DNA of 64,000 nt from Niabella drilacis (GTDB taxonomy: Bacteria > Bacteroidota > Bacteroidia > Chitinophagales > Chitinophagaceae). The first letter of the stretch is position 1. The number at the start of each line of letters is the position of its first letter. Location of the stretch: NCBI RefSeq assembly GCF_900101395.1, contig NZ_FMZO01000010.1:62001-126000 (forward strand). The letters run 5' to 3'. This document shows, in pieces, positions 1 to 6,876 of the stretch. Below the pieces are notes generated by a model. The model did not search any database. It saw only the letters and a program-made list of their open reading frames with translations, and was not told the DNA's origin. The position numbers and the translations under genes are program-made.

Positions 1-249
1 AAAATAATTTTTCCTGTATCCCCTGTAAATCCGCCAGCTGCCATAAACAACAAACAACGCTCCTAACAACAAATCTATTGTGTCTGGCGGAAACCGTTTA
101 TTCAAGGCCAGGTCAAACCGGTGCCGCACCAATAAAAATATGCCCACAAAGATGATCACTGTACCCATCGCATAATCCAGCACGGATCGCATGCCCGCAA
201 CCTGTTTATTCCTTCGCCTTTCATAATCTTCGTTTGATTTTACAGTCAT
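1..249 (-). CDS. Small two-helix membrane protein, 3' end cut by window
   Basis: An open frame of 83 codons starts at the ATG at 249 (minus strand) and runs off the left edge, so the C-terminus is unknown. The visible protein has a charged N-terminus (about 20 residues rich in Arg, Lys and Glu), then two hydrophobic segments at roughly residues 24-41 and 49-64, separated by a short hydrophilic loop. It would sit in the inner membrane with a cytoplasmic N-terminus. I do not recognise the family. It is divergent from the deacetylase gene at 393, with about 140 bp of AT-rich DNA between. Confidence 0.6.
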   Translation of the reverse strand, partial: MTVKSNEDYERRRNKQVAGMRSVLDYAMGTVIIFVGIFLLVRHRFDLALNKRFPPDTIDLLLGALFVVYGSWRIYRGYRKNYF

Positions 250-392
250 ATCGTTGATGAGGAGCGGCAATTTATTGATTTTTCTAATTAGATACAAAAT
301 TTTAAAATTCCATAATACGGCGGCCCTTTAAAGAATTAAGCTCCTGTTAAAAACCGGCACTCTTTGAATTTAATGTTATATTTATTGATTGT

Positions 393-1034
393 ATGTATTT
401 TGTAAAAACTCCCTGGCTGTTAAAAAAGATCTACCCGCACTATATATGGGACCTGCCGGCATCCAAAAAAAAGATTTTCTTAACATTTGACGATGGACCG
501 CACCCGGTAGCTACTCCGTTTGTGCTGGAACAGCTGCGGTCATGGGGAGCCAAAGCCAGTTTTTTTTGCGTTGGAAAAAACGTTGTAGCCGAAAAGGAGC
601 TTTATGAAACACTTCAAAAAGAGGGGCATGCTATTGGAAATCATACACATAACCACCTAAACGGCTGGAAAACAGACACACGGCTTTACCTGGAGAATGT
701 GCAGCAGGCCGCCGGTCATATCGACTCCGGTCTTTTTCGCCCGCCTTATGGCCGCATCCGTAAAGAACAGGGCCGGCTTTTAACACGGGGAGCATTGGGG
801 AGAATATTCCGCATCGTTATGTGGGACGTGCTCAGCGGCGATTTCGATCGCAGCCTGTCACCAGAACGATGCCTGCAATATGTATTGAAAAATACCCGGA
901 GCGGATCGGTGATCGTTTTTCATGATAGTGAAAAAGCGTTTAAAAACATGTCCTTTGCGCTTCCGGGGGTATTGCAATATTTTTCTGAAAGGGGATTTAC
1001 ATTTGAAGCATTACCAGACGGATCTCAACAATAA
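393..1034 (+). CDS. Polysaccharide deacetylase family protein (NodB homology domain)
   Basis: A 213-residue protein that is almost entirely one NodB (carbohydrate esterase 4) domain. The first catalytic motif TFDDGPHP is at residues 31-38, giving the base and metal Asp at 33-34. The metal-binding motif HTHNH follows at 84-88, RPPYG at 116-120, a WDV motif near 144 and FHDS at 176-179. Family members remove N- or O-acetyl groups from chitin-like sugars or peptidoglycan. There is no clear signal peptide; the N-terminus has only a weakly hydrophobic stretch, so its location is uncertain. It is followed by a hairpin terminator at 1041-1071, so it is probably transcribed alone. Confidence 0.88.
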   Translation: MYFVKTPWLLKKIYPHYIWDLPASKKKIFLTFDDGPHPVATPFVLEQLRSWGAKASFFCVGKNVVAEKELYETLQKEGHAIGNHTHNHLNGWKTDTRLYLENVQQAAGHIDSGLFRPPYGRIRKEQGRLLTRGALGRIFRIVMWDVLSGDFDRSLSPERCLQYVLKNTRSGSVIVFHDSEKAFKNMSFALPGVLQYFSERGFTFEALPDGSQQ

Positions 1035-1040
1035 TAAACA

Positions 1041-1071
1041 GGGCCCGGGTGAATACCCAAGCCCGATTTTT
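1041..1071 (+). terminator. Rho-independent terminator after the NodB gene
   Basis: GGGC..GGGT pairs with ACCC..GCCC around a gaat loop, with a two-base internal bulge on each side, and is followed by a run of five T. It begins 7 bases after the stop codon of the deacetylase gene. Confidence 0.7.
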
Positions 1072-1175
1072 AATCCGTACCCTATGAAAACTTAGGGGTG
1101 AAGGTAGATTGTTTTCAACACTTTGTCAAAAAAATATTGGTTAATATTGCCACTTTAACAAACCCGGCCTGAGTA

Positions 1176-1940
1176 ATGTTTATTGATACCCATTCGCATA
1201 TATACAGTAAGGAATTTGATAATGACCGGCCCGAAATGCTCCGTCGCGCTTTTGAGGCCTCTGTTTCCACCATCCTGATGCCAGCCATTGACAGTGCAAC
1301 CCATCCGCTTATGCTGGAGCTGGAAGCTGATCATCCCGGCCGGTGTATCAGTATGATCGGACTGCATCCCTGCTCTGTGAAAGAAGATCTCCAGGAAGAG
1401 CTTAACCGGATCGAAGTGCTTCTCAAACAGCGCCCGTTTGTTGCGATCGGCGAAACAGGCCTCGATTTCTACTGGGATCTGAGCTTTAAAGAACAACAGA
1501 TTGAAGCATTTGAGCGCCAGATCGGGTGGGCGCTCGAATACCGGCTTCCGGTCGTCATTCACAGCAGAGAATCGACCGACGACTGCATTGCAATCATAAA
1601 AAAATACACGCCCCACGGGTTGCGCGGGGTATTTCATTGTTTTGGGGGTAGTATTTCCCAGGCAATGGCCATCATTGAGGAAGGATTTTACCTGGGCATT
1701 GGTGGTGTACTGACCTTTAAAAAGTCAGGTTTGGACCAGGTAATGAAGCAGCTCCCCCTGGATCATGTGGTTCTGGAAACGGACGCGCCTTACCTGGCCC
1801 CGGTTCCGTTCCGGGGCAAAAGAAATGAGCCGGCCTGGCTGCCACAGATAGCACAAAAGCTGGCAGAGGTAACCGGAACGGATCCTGATGAAATTGCCGC
1901 GGTCACCACTGCCAATGCAAAAAAATTATTCGCTTTATAG
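1176..1940 (+). CDS. tatD: TatD family metal-dependent hydrolase (3'-5' DNase type)
   Basis: A 254-residue TIM-barrel hydrolase of normal family length. Expected metal ligands are all present: His6 and His8 in the N-terminal THSH, Glu93 in GETGLDF, His129 in VVIHSRE, His154 in FHCFGG and Asp203 in ETDAPYLAP. TatD enzymes are cytoplasmic Mg-dependent nucleases implicated in DNA repair and DNA turnover. The gene stands alone between a terminator and tRNA-Ser. A perfect 10-bp inverted repeat (1944-1953 and 1993-2002) starts just after its stop codon. Confidence 0.92.
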   Translation: MFIDTHSHIYSKEFDNDRPEMLRRAFEASVSTILMPAIDSATHPLMLELEADHPGRCISMIGLHPCSVKEDLQEELNRIEVLLKQRPFVAIGETGLDFYWDLSFKEQQIEAFERQIGWALEYRLPVVIHSRESTDDCIAIIKKYTPHGLRGVFHCFGGSISQAMAIIEEGFYLGIGGVLTFKKSGLDQVMKQLPLDHVVLETDAPYLAPVPFRGKRNEPAWLPQIAQKLAEVTGTDPDEIAAVTTANAKKLFAL

Positions 1941-1943
1941 CAA

Positions 1944-2002
1944 CAGATCCCGTATTTTTGCAGCCCTCCTGATGGCCAGGCCCCGAAATTGAACGGGATC
2001 TG
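1944..2002. repeat. 10-bp perfect inverted repeat between tatD and tRNA-Ser
   Basis: CAGATCCCGT at 1944-1953 is repeated as its exact reverse complement at 1993-2002, with 39 bases between. It can form a long hairpin downstream of tatD. The left arm abuts a TAnnTTTG-type -7 box (TATTTTTG, 1953-1960) that could serve the tRNA gene. It may be a terminator-like stem, or a site overlapping the tRNA promoter. Confidence 0.5.
1953..1960 (+). promoter_or_regulatory. Bacteroidota -7 promoter box before tRNA-Ser
   Basis: TATTTTTG matches the Bacteroidota -7 consensus TAnnTTTG, about 70 bases before the mature tRNA. No convincing -33 TTTG is seen at the usual distance, so this is a candidate only. Confidence 0.4.
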
Positions 2003-2031
2003 CGGCTGAAAGAGGGGAAAGTTATATAAAC

Positions 2032-2118
2032 GGAGACGTGTCCGAGTGGTTGAAGGAGCACGCCTGGAAAGTGTGTATACGGGAAACTGTATCGCGAGTT
2101 CGAATCTCGCCGTCTCCG
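2032..2118 (+). tRNA. tRNA-Ser (anticodon GGA)
   Basis: Cloverleaf of 87 nt with the long variable arm of a class II tRNA. The acceptor arm GGAGACG (2032-2038) pairs with CGTCTCC (2111-2117), with G as discriminator base. The anticodon stem CACGC/GTGTG frames the loop CTGGAAA, giving anticodon GGA. The T arm has the canonical GTTCGAATC. CCA is not encoded. A strong terminator follows at once. Confidence 0.96.
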
Positions 2119-2123
2119 CAAAG

Positions 2124-2151
2124 AGGCTGCCTCAAAGGGTAGCCTTTTTTT
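2124..2151 (+). terminator. Rho-independent terminator after tRNA-Ser
   Basis: AGGCTGCC (2124-2131) pairs with GGTAGCCT (2138-2145) with one G-T wobble around a 6-base loop, followed by a run of seven T. Confidence 0.85.
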
Positions 2152-2377
2152 ATACTTCCAGGCCTCATTCTATTAAACAAGAGCGCCCGATCAAGAAAAT
2201 GAAAAGCCGGAAGTACATCCTCCTATTAATTGAAAACGGAAAAAGGGCTGGTAACAGATCTTCGTTTTGGCGACGGGAGCGACCTGTGAAACAGAGCCAG
2301 AAACCATTCTACCACCCCGGTAGATTGCTTTTTCAAACGGGAGATTCTTCCGATATTGCGAAAATTCCTCTTTTTAA

Positions 2378-3166
2378 TTGGAAGTTATTGGTTACATATG
2401 CTCATTACTGATCGGTGTTTCCCTGGGTCTTATTGGCAGTGGGGGTTCTATACTGGCTATACCCATACTTGTTTATTTCTTTAAACAAACGCCGGAGCAG
2501 GCCACTACCCATTCCCTATTTATTGTGGGTATTACATCGGCCATTGCTGTAAGGAATCACTACCGGGTGGGCAATCTTAAAATAAAGGAAGCGCTTTACT
2601 TCGCCATTCCTTCCATTATCAGCCTGATCCTTTCCCGGAAGTACCTGTTACCCTCCGTTCCCGAAGTTATTGCTGACAGGGGGATGCTCATTACCAAGCA
2701 TTTGCTGATGATGCTGCTGTTTTCCCTGCTTATGATCGCTGCATCGTTTTCCATGATCCTCCGTTTTTCACCGGTATCGGGCAAAGTATCAGTCAGCCGG
2801 CTTTTCCTTCTGGGCGCGCTGATCGGGATCGTTACCGGCTTCCTGGGCGCCGGCGGTGGCTTTCTGATCGTCCCGGTCCTTATCTTTTATGCCGGAATGA
2901 GCATGCGGAATGCCATTGCTACATCGCTGCTGATCATTACCATCAATTCACTAAGCGGGTTCACCGGCGATCTTATCAACAAAGTGGCTTTTGATCAAAG
3001 GATCCTCATAACGGTTGCGGCCACAGCTATCGCCGGCATGTTTGCCGGGCTCTATTTTTCCCGGAAGATCGATGGCGAAAAACTAAAACCCCTGTTTGGC
3101 TGGTTTATTTTTATGATGGGGCTTTTTATACTGGCCAGGGAGCTCTTCTTTGCCGCCGGCACCTGA
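2378..3166 (+). CDS. TauE/SafE (TSUP) family sulfite/organosulfonate permease
   Basis: A 262-residue integral membrane protein with about eight hydrophobic helices in two repeats. Each repeat begins with a glycine-rich motif (GLIGSGGSILAIP near residue 17, GFLGAGGGFLIVP near residue 159), the TSUP signature. Members export sulfite or organosulfur anions across the inner membrane; the substrate here cannot be read. The start is TTG at 2378: an in-frame TAA lies directly upstream, no ATG occurs before the first conserved motif, and starting at TTG gives the usual family N-terminus (MEVIGY). It is preceded by about 225 bp with no gene after the tRNA terminator. Confidence 0.88.
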   Translation: MEVIGYICSLLIGVSLGLIGSGGSILAIPILVYFFKQTPEQATTHSLFIVGITSAIAVRNHYRVGNLKIKEALYFAIPSIISLILSRKYLLPSVPEVIADRGMLITKHLLMMLLFSLLMIAASFSMILRFSPVSGKVSVSRLFLLGALIGIVTGFLGAGGGFLIVPVLIFYAGMSMRNAIATSLLIITINSLSGFTGDLINKVAFDQRILITVAATAIAGMFAGLYFSRKIDGEKLKPLFGWFIFMMGLFILARELFFAAGT

Positions 3167-3211
3167 TAAGCGATCCTCTTTGCTGACGCAGGTTGCACTG
3201 CTTTGCCGGTG

Positions 3212-3595
3212 TTAAGGGCTGCTTTTGAAAAAGGCATGTCTACCTTTGATGCCGGCCACACTTCCGGTTACAAGCACCGTATCGCTGAGCACCAGGATGG
3301 GGTCGTTATAGGATCTTTGCCCATCAGGCGTCCGGAGCACTATTTTGTCCGGTTCTGCCCTGTATAAAAAATACAGGACGGTATCTCCCCGGGAGTAGTA
3401 AATGGCGGTGTCTTTTTCACGGAACTCGAGCAGGGGTACCGGCCCCGGAATATCCCGCGTCATCCACACACCTGTAATATCCGGCATGGATCGTACCGCG
3501 GCCCGGCGGGCTTCGGGGGAATTACCCGACCCGCGCCCTGGCACTATATGCAAAGAAAGCCAACTGAAACAAACAGGTAAAGCGATGTTTTTCAT
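3212..3595 (-). CDS. Small secreted protein of unknown function
   Basis: A 127-residue protein starting at the ATG at 3595; a GTG two codons upstream is also possible. The N-terminus looks like a signal peptide (MKN followed by about 14 mostly hydrophobic residues). The mature part alternates short beta-type segments, with ITGVW near residue 40 and LLEF, AIYY and LYFLY strands, which resembles a small lipocalin-like or DUF-type beta barrel. I do not recognise a family. It lies downstream of the second hcp gene on the same strand with a 120-bp gap, so a T6SS link is possible but unsupported. Confidence 0.55.
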   Translation of the reverse strand: MKNIALPVCFSWLSLHIVPGRGSGNSPEARRAAVRSMPDITGVWMTRDIPGPVPLLEFREKDTAIYYSRGDTVLYFLYRAEPDKIVLRTPDGQRSYNDPILVLSDTVLVTGSVAGIKGRHAFFKSSP

Positions 3596-3715
3596 GATCA
3601 CCGGAAGGTTTGGAAAAACGGTTTTACCGGGCAGGTTGATACCGGCAAAAAAATAAAAGTACTCCCTGGAAACGTTCCGGTATAGTACTTCTATTCAACA
3701 AGGTGCCAACACCGG

Positions 3716-4111
3716 TCAGGCTTCGTCCGGCCAGTTATTTTTGTAGGTCGAGTCGTTCAGTCTTATTTCCTTTGCGCTCAATTGCATGGATATTTGCATC
3801 GGGTAGTCGCCATCATGATTATACGCTTCCTGGTAATCGATACAATGAGCATCACTGAATTTCAATGTCTTTAGTTTGCTCATACTGTCCCGCCTGTAAA
3901 AGACCACTTCTCCGCTTTTCGTCTGTGTAGAGCTGATCATCCAGTCAAACAGGTTGGTGTTGCCATTACTTTCAATGGTAATATCAATAACTCCTCCCAT
4001 CGGGATGGAGGTAGGGCGGTTGGTACGGTCTGTTTCCTGGGAAAACCGGAAACGGCAGCTAAGCACCGTTAACTCCTCGCCATCGGCCGTAAATTTTGCT
4101 AGAAATGACAT
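3716..4111 (-). CDS. tssD: T6SS tube protein TssD (Hcp), second copy
   Basis: A 131-residue Hcp-like protein of the Bacteroidota T6SSiii type. It starts MSFLAKF and has the family features: an N-terminal strand, a central RPTSIPMGGVIDITIES stretch, a W at the NLFDWM helix, and a C-terminal AKEIRLND strand. Hcp rings stack into the inner tube that the sheath expels. It is a paralogue of the gene just upstream, with the same motif order but much sequence change, so it could be an alternative tube subunit or an effector carrier. A 31-bp hairpin separates the two copies. Confidence 0.85.
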   Translation of the reverse strand: MSFLAKFTADGEELTVLSCRFRFSQETDRTNRPTSIPMGGVIDITIESNGNTNLFDWMISSTQTKSGEVVFYRRDSMSKLKTLKFSDAHCIDYQEAYNHDGDYPMQISMQLSAKEIRLNDSTYKNNWPDEA

Positions 4112-4125
4112 AGATAACAGTTTAA

Positions 4126-4156
4126 ATAACCCGATCCGGATACCGGACCGGGTTAT
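4126..4156. terminator. Hairpin between the two hcp genes
   Basis: ATAACCCG (4126-4133) pairs perfectly with CGGGTTAT (4149-4156). Inside it a second CCGG/CCGG stem closes on a 3-base loop. There is no long T run on the minus-strand side, so it may be an mRNA-stabilising or attenuating hairpin rather than a full terminator. Confidence 0.55.
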
Positions 4157-4206
4157 GATTCAAATTGAGGTAAACGCTGAATCAGCTTGAGGAATTCTGG
4201 CCGGCA

Positions 4207-4596
4207 TTAAACCGCCCATTGGTTTACATGAGAAGCATTACCCATTGAAATTTCTTTTGCAGAAATCGTAAACGTTTCTGTAATGGGATTATCGCTGGTG
4301 GAATTAAAGTTTTCACGATACTGTACCAGGTATCCTTCCTTGAAGTTCAACTCCTTCATGGTCGCATCCGAGTCTCTTTTTGTAAAAACGATCTTACCAT
4401 CTTTTCTTTCGAAATTGTTGCACATCCACTCGAAGAAATTGGTTTCTCCGGTTGATTCAACGGTTAGCGTGATTTTTCCCCCACGGGTGATGGACGACGG
4501 ACGGCCTGTCGCGTCTGTTTCCTGGTTCAGGGCGTAGTTCATGTCAAGAACGTTTACCTTTTTACCAGCCACATCTAATTGTGCTTTAAATGACAT
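4207..4596 (-). CDS. tssD: T6SS tube protein TssD (Hcp), first copy
   Basis: A 129-residue Hcp/TssD of the T6SSiii type. It starts MSFKAQLDVAGKKVNVLDMNY and carries RPSSITRGGKITLTVES, NFFEWM and SAKEISMGN in the same order as its downstream paralogue. The product forms the inner tube of the secretion machine and is also exported. It follows tssC after a hairpin with a T run (4645-4705), which suggests its transcript level is set apart from the sheath genes. The start is the ATG at 4596, after a 12-base A tract. Confidence 0.9.
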   Translation of the reverse strand: MSFKAQLDVAGKKVNVLDMNYALNQETDATGRPSSITRGGKITLTVESTGETNFFEWMCNNFERKDGKIVFTKRDSDATMKELNFKEGYLVQYRENFNSTSDNPITETFTISAKEISMGNASHVNQWAV

Positions 4597-4644
4597 AACT
4601 GTACATTTTAGGTTAAAAAAAAAAAAGTATAAAAACTATAAATA

Positions 4645-4705
4645 AAAAAACGGGGTCGGGGCATACAACAACACTTCCTCTCCTCTGCACTTTGTGTTGT
4701 ATGCC
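4645..4705 (-). terminator. Terminator/attenuator between tssC and hcp
   Basis: On the minus strand an 11-bp perfect stem (arms 4695-4705 and 4660-4670, GGCATACAACA type) with a 24-base loop is followed, 9 bases later, by a run of seven T. It lies about 45 bp after the tssC stop and 64 bp before the hcp start. Read-through would couple hcp to the sheath operon; termination would uncouple it. Confidence 0.65.
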
Positions 4706-4749
4706 GGGTTTTGTTCCTTCTGGTAGCTCCTCAAAATCTTTTGCAATGC

Positions 4750-6144
4750 TTATTTCCCCTCCTGCTCGTATTTCGACATCCATTCTACACCATCCGGGTC
4801 TTCTCCCTTCTGGCCCTCCAGCTTAATAAGGAACGTTTTAGCCGGAAAATAGGGTTTTAAATGTATATCCAAATGGATCCGGTCTTTCTGAACCGGGTCC
4901 TGTTCAAATCTTTTGATTGTAAAGTTCTCGATCAGCTTACTGGGCCCTGTAATACCATCCAGGAACTTGACGATCTGGGAGTTCAGTTCTTTACGGGTGT
5001 TGGCATTAAAATTTTCGAAAGCCCGGCGGTTCAGGAAGTCCATCATCACCTTAGCCACATAGTCAAATACCCGGACAACCGAATAGGTCTGCAAGCCGAT
5101 ATTATCCCCATTAAAAAGGGTTTTTGCAGAAAAGGCCATCACCTTTCCATACTCTTTTGCCATGGGGATCAGCCCCAGTTTTTCCAGCGATGCGATCTCA
5201 CTTTTTTTGAGATCAAACTTTACGCCATCCACCTCGTTCATACTTCCATATTTCTTCCCTGCGGTTACCTGCGACATCAGTGTATAGTAAATTTTACCCG
5301 CCAGTGAACTGGAAGGTGGTACATACAGATGATCCTCTTCCCCTACAGCATCCACTTTTCCCCGGCCTACCAGCCAGTTACAGGCCATGATCACATTGGA
5401 ACGGTATGGGTCGCCACCGGTAAGATTGGCTGCTTCAAACAGCTCCATCACATCATCGGGCGTATCCAGGTTTTCAAAATCCGTTACCAGCATCACTTTA
5501 TTATCATGCGCGATCTTGGCCCATTTTTCCACGACCTTGTTAGAGCCCAGGTAACCCGGCAGCACCAGGATACCATAGTTATTACGCAGATCAAGCCGGT
5601 CATAATTGTTGACCAGCTCGGCCTGTACATAATCGACAAAGCGGGTATTATCCAGATCCTTTAGCTGATCCAGCTCCGCATTCATAATAGAAATATTCTT
5701 AACCTTCTGGCTTTCAGTATTCTTGTAGAAAAGAGCTACTGAACGGTAAGACCGTTCCAGCTCCTGGGTGCGTTCCAGCGCTTTTTTCAGATTGGATTTC
5801 AGGGTGTTTTCAGCGGTTTCTGCCTTATGCTCGCAGTCGTTCACCATTTCACTGAGGTCATCGGTTTTACCCAGCACATCGATCCACCACTCCAGTGTTT
5901 TTTTCAGTTCGGCCCGGTCGGCTTTTTTTGAAGATTCTTCCAGGAAGATCTTTTTCCGGGCTTTGCGCTCGGGGTTCAGGTTCTGTACATTATCGATCGC
6001 CGATTCCAGCAGGTCAAAACCACCCAGCCGTGCCAGGGCCTGTAAATGAGAATCCAGCGACCCCAGTTCCCGTACCTCTGGCTGTTTATATTCTTTTTGA
6101 ACACTTTGTTCTTCCGGGGTCAAATTATTTTGAGCAGTTGCCAT
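4750..6144 (-). CDS. tssC: T6SS contractile sheath large subunit TssC
   Basis: A 464-residue TssC/VipB-type protein of the short T6SSiii form. It has an acidic, helical N-terminal third (about residues 60-170), then the sheath core with LVNNYDRLDLRNNYG, GILVLPGYLG and the Asn/Gly-rich FNGDNIGLQTYSVVRVFDYVAK segment, and a C-terminal beta-addition strand. It pairs with TssB to build the cytoplasmic sheath that contracts around the Hcp tube. It lies 35 bp downstream of tssB on the same transcript. Confidence 0.93.
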   Translation of the reverse strand: MATAQNNLTPEEQSVQKEYKQPEVRELGSLDSHLQALARLGGFDLLESAIDNVQNLNPERKARKKIFLEESSKKADRAELKKTLEWWIDVLGKTDDLSEMVNDCEHKAETAENTLKSNLKKALERTQELERSYRSVALFYKNTESQKVKNISIMNAELDQLKDLDNTRFVDYVQAELVNNYDRLDLRNNYGILVLPGYLGSNKVVEKWAKIAHDNKVMLVTDFENLDTPDDVMELFEAANLTGGDPYRSNVIMACNWLVGRGKVDAVGEEDHLYVPPSSSLAGKIYYTLMSQVTAGKKYGSMNEVDGVKFDLKKSEIASLEKLGLIPMAKEYGKVMAFSAKTLFNGDNIGLQTYSVVRVFDYVAKVMMDFLNRRAFENFNANTRKELNSQIVKFLDGITGPSKLIENFTIKRFEQDPVQKDRIHLDIHLKPYFPAKTFLIKLEGQKGEDPDGVEWMSKYEQEGK

Positions 6145-6179
6145 ATGAATTAATCAAAAAATAGGTCAATAGAAATCAT

Positions 6180-6632
6180 TTATTTCGAGCCATCCAGTTC
6201 CTGTATCAACACTTTTAATGCAGCCAGCAGGTTTTCCTTTGTTTCCTTATCGGCCAGCGCCTGTTTCAACAATTTATTGGTTTTTAACTGCTTTACAATC
6301 TTCTGGTACTGCTGGCGTTTCATATCCAGCTCGCTTAGGTAACCGCTTTGGTGGGTAATACCACCGGCTCCAAAATCACTCAGGCCTTTAAAATGCAGAT
6401 CTTCCTTGCGGGTAGCTCCTTCTTCGGTTTCAAAATCCATTGAAACGGCCGGCGCAAAATGATTGAACACCGCATCAATATTGGTCAGTCCCTGTACAAT
6501 TTCGGGTTTAACGGGAGGAAGATCGGTTAACTTTTCGGCGAGTAAAACACGGTTCTGAGGTATGTCTGCAAAAGCTTCAAATGCATCCGTTTTTACTTCT
6601 GTACCACCAATACCATAAGGTTCTAAAGGCAT
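6180..6632 (-). CDS. tssB: T6SS contractile sheath small subunit TssB
   Basis: A 150-residue TssB/VipA-type protein. The VSMDFETEEGATRKEDLHFKGLSDF segment matches the conserved central region in which the sheath small subunit contributes its strand to TssC, and the C-terminal third is helical with an ELDGS end. It has normal family length and lies directly upstream of tssC. A 243-bp gap separates it from clpV, and that gap contains a candidate promoter (6747-6754), so tssB-tssC may have its own transcription start. Confidence 0.92.
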   Translation of the reverse strand: MPLEPYGIGGTEVKTDAFEAFADIPQNRVLLAEKLTDLPPVKPEIVQGLTNIDAVFNHFAPAVSMDFETEEGATRKEDLHFKGLSDFGAGGITHQSGYLSELDMKRQQYQKIVKQLKTNKLLKQALADKETKENLLAALKVLIQELDGSK

Positions 6633-6746
6633 AGCTATTAATTTTACAGGTCTAAAAATCTTATTTTCTTTTATAAGGCACCGCTCAAAATTTCCTCAGC
6701 CGGTTACAAGACCCCGTTCGACGTATTTTTCTGAGTCAGCTTCTTT

Positions 6747-6754
6747 CAAAAATA
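6747..6754 (-). promoter_or_regulatory. Candidate -7 box upstream of tssB
   Basis: On the minus strand the sequence is TATTTTTG, a full match to TAnnTTTG, about 115 bases before the tssB ATG in an AT-rich 243-bp spacer. A TTTG lies 16 bases further upstream, which is shorter than the usual 19-21. Candidate only. Confidence 0.4.
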
Positions 6755-6876
6755 ATGATAAATTTCAAAACAAATCTAAAAAATAAATACAATCCGGTAA
6801 TAAATAATTATTAAATATACCCGGAAATAGCGATGCACCAGGGATCCAGGATGCGCGCCCAGACACGGCTTCCGGC

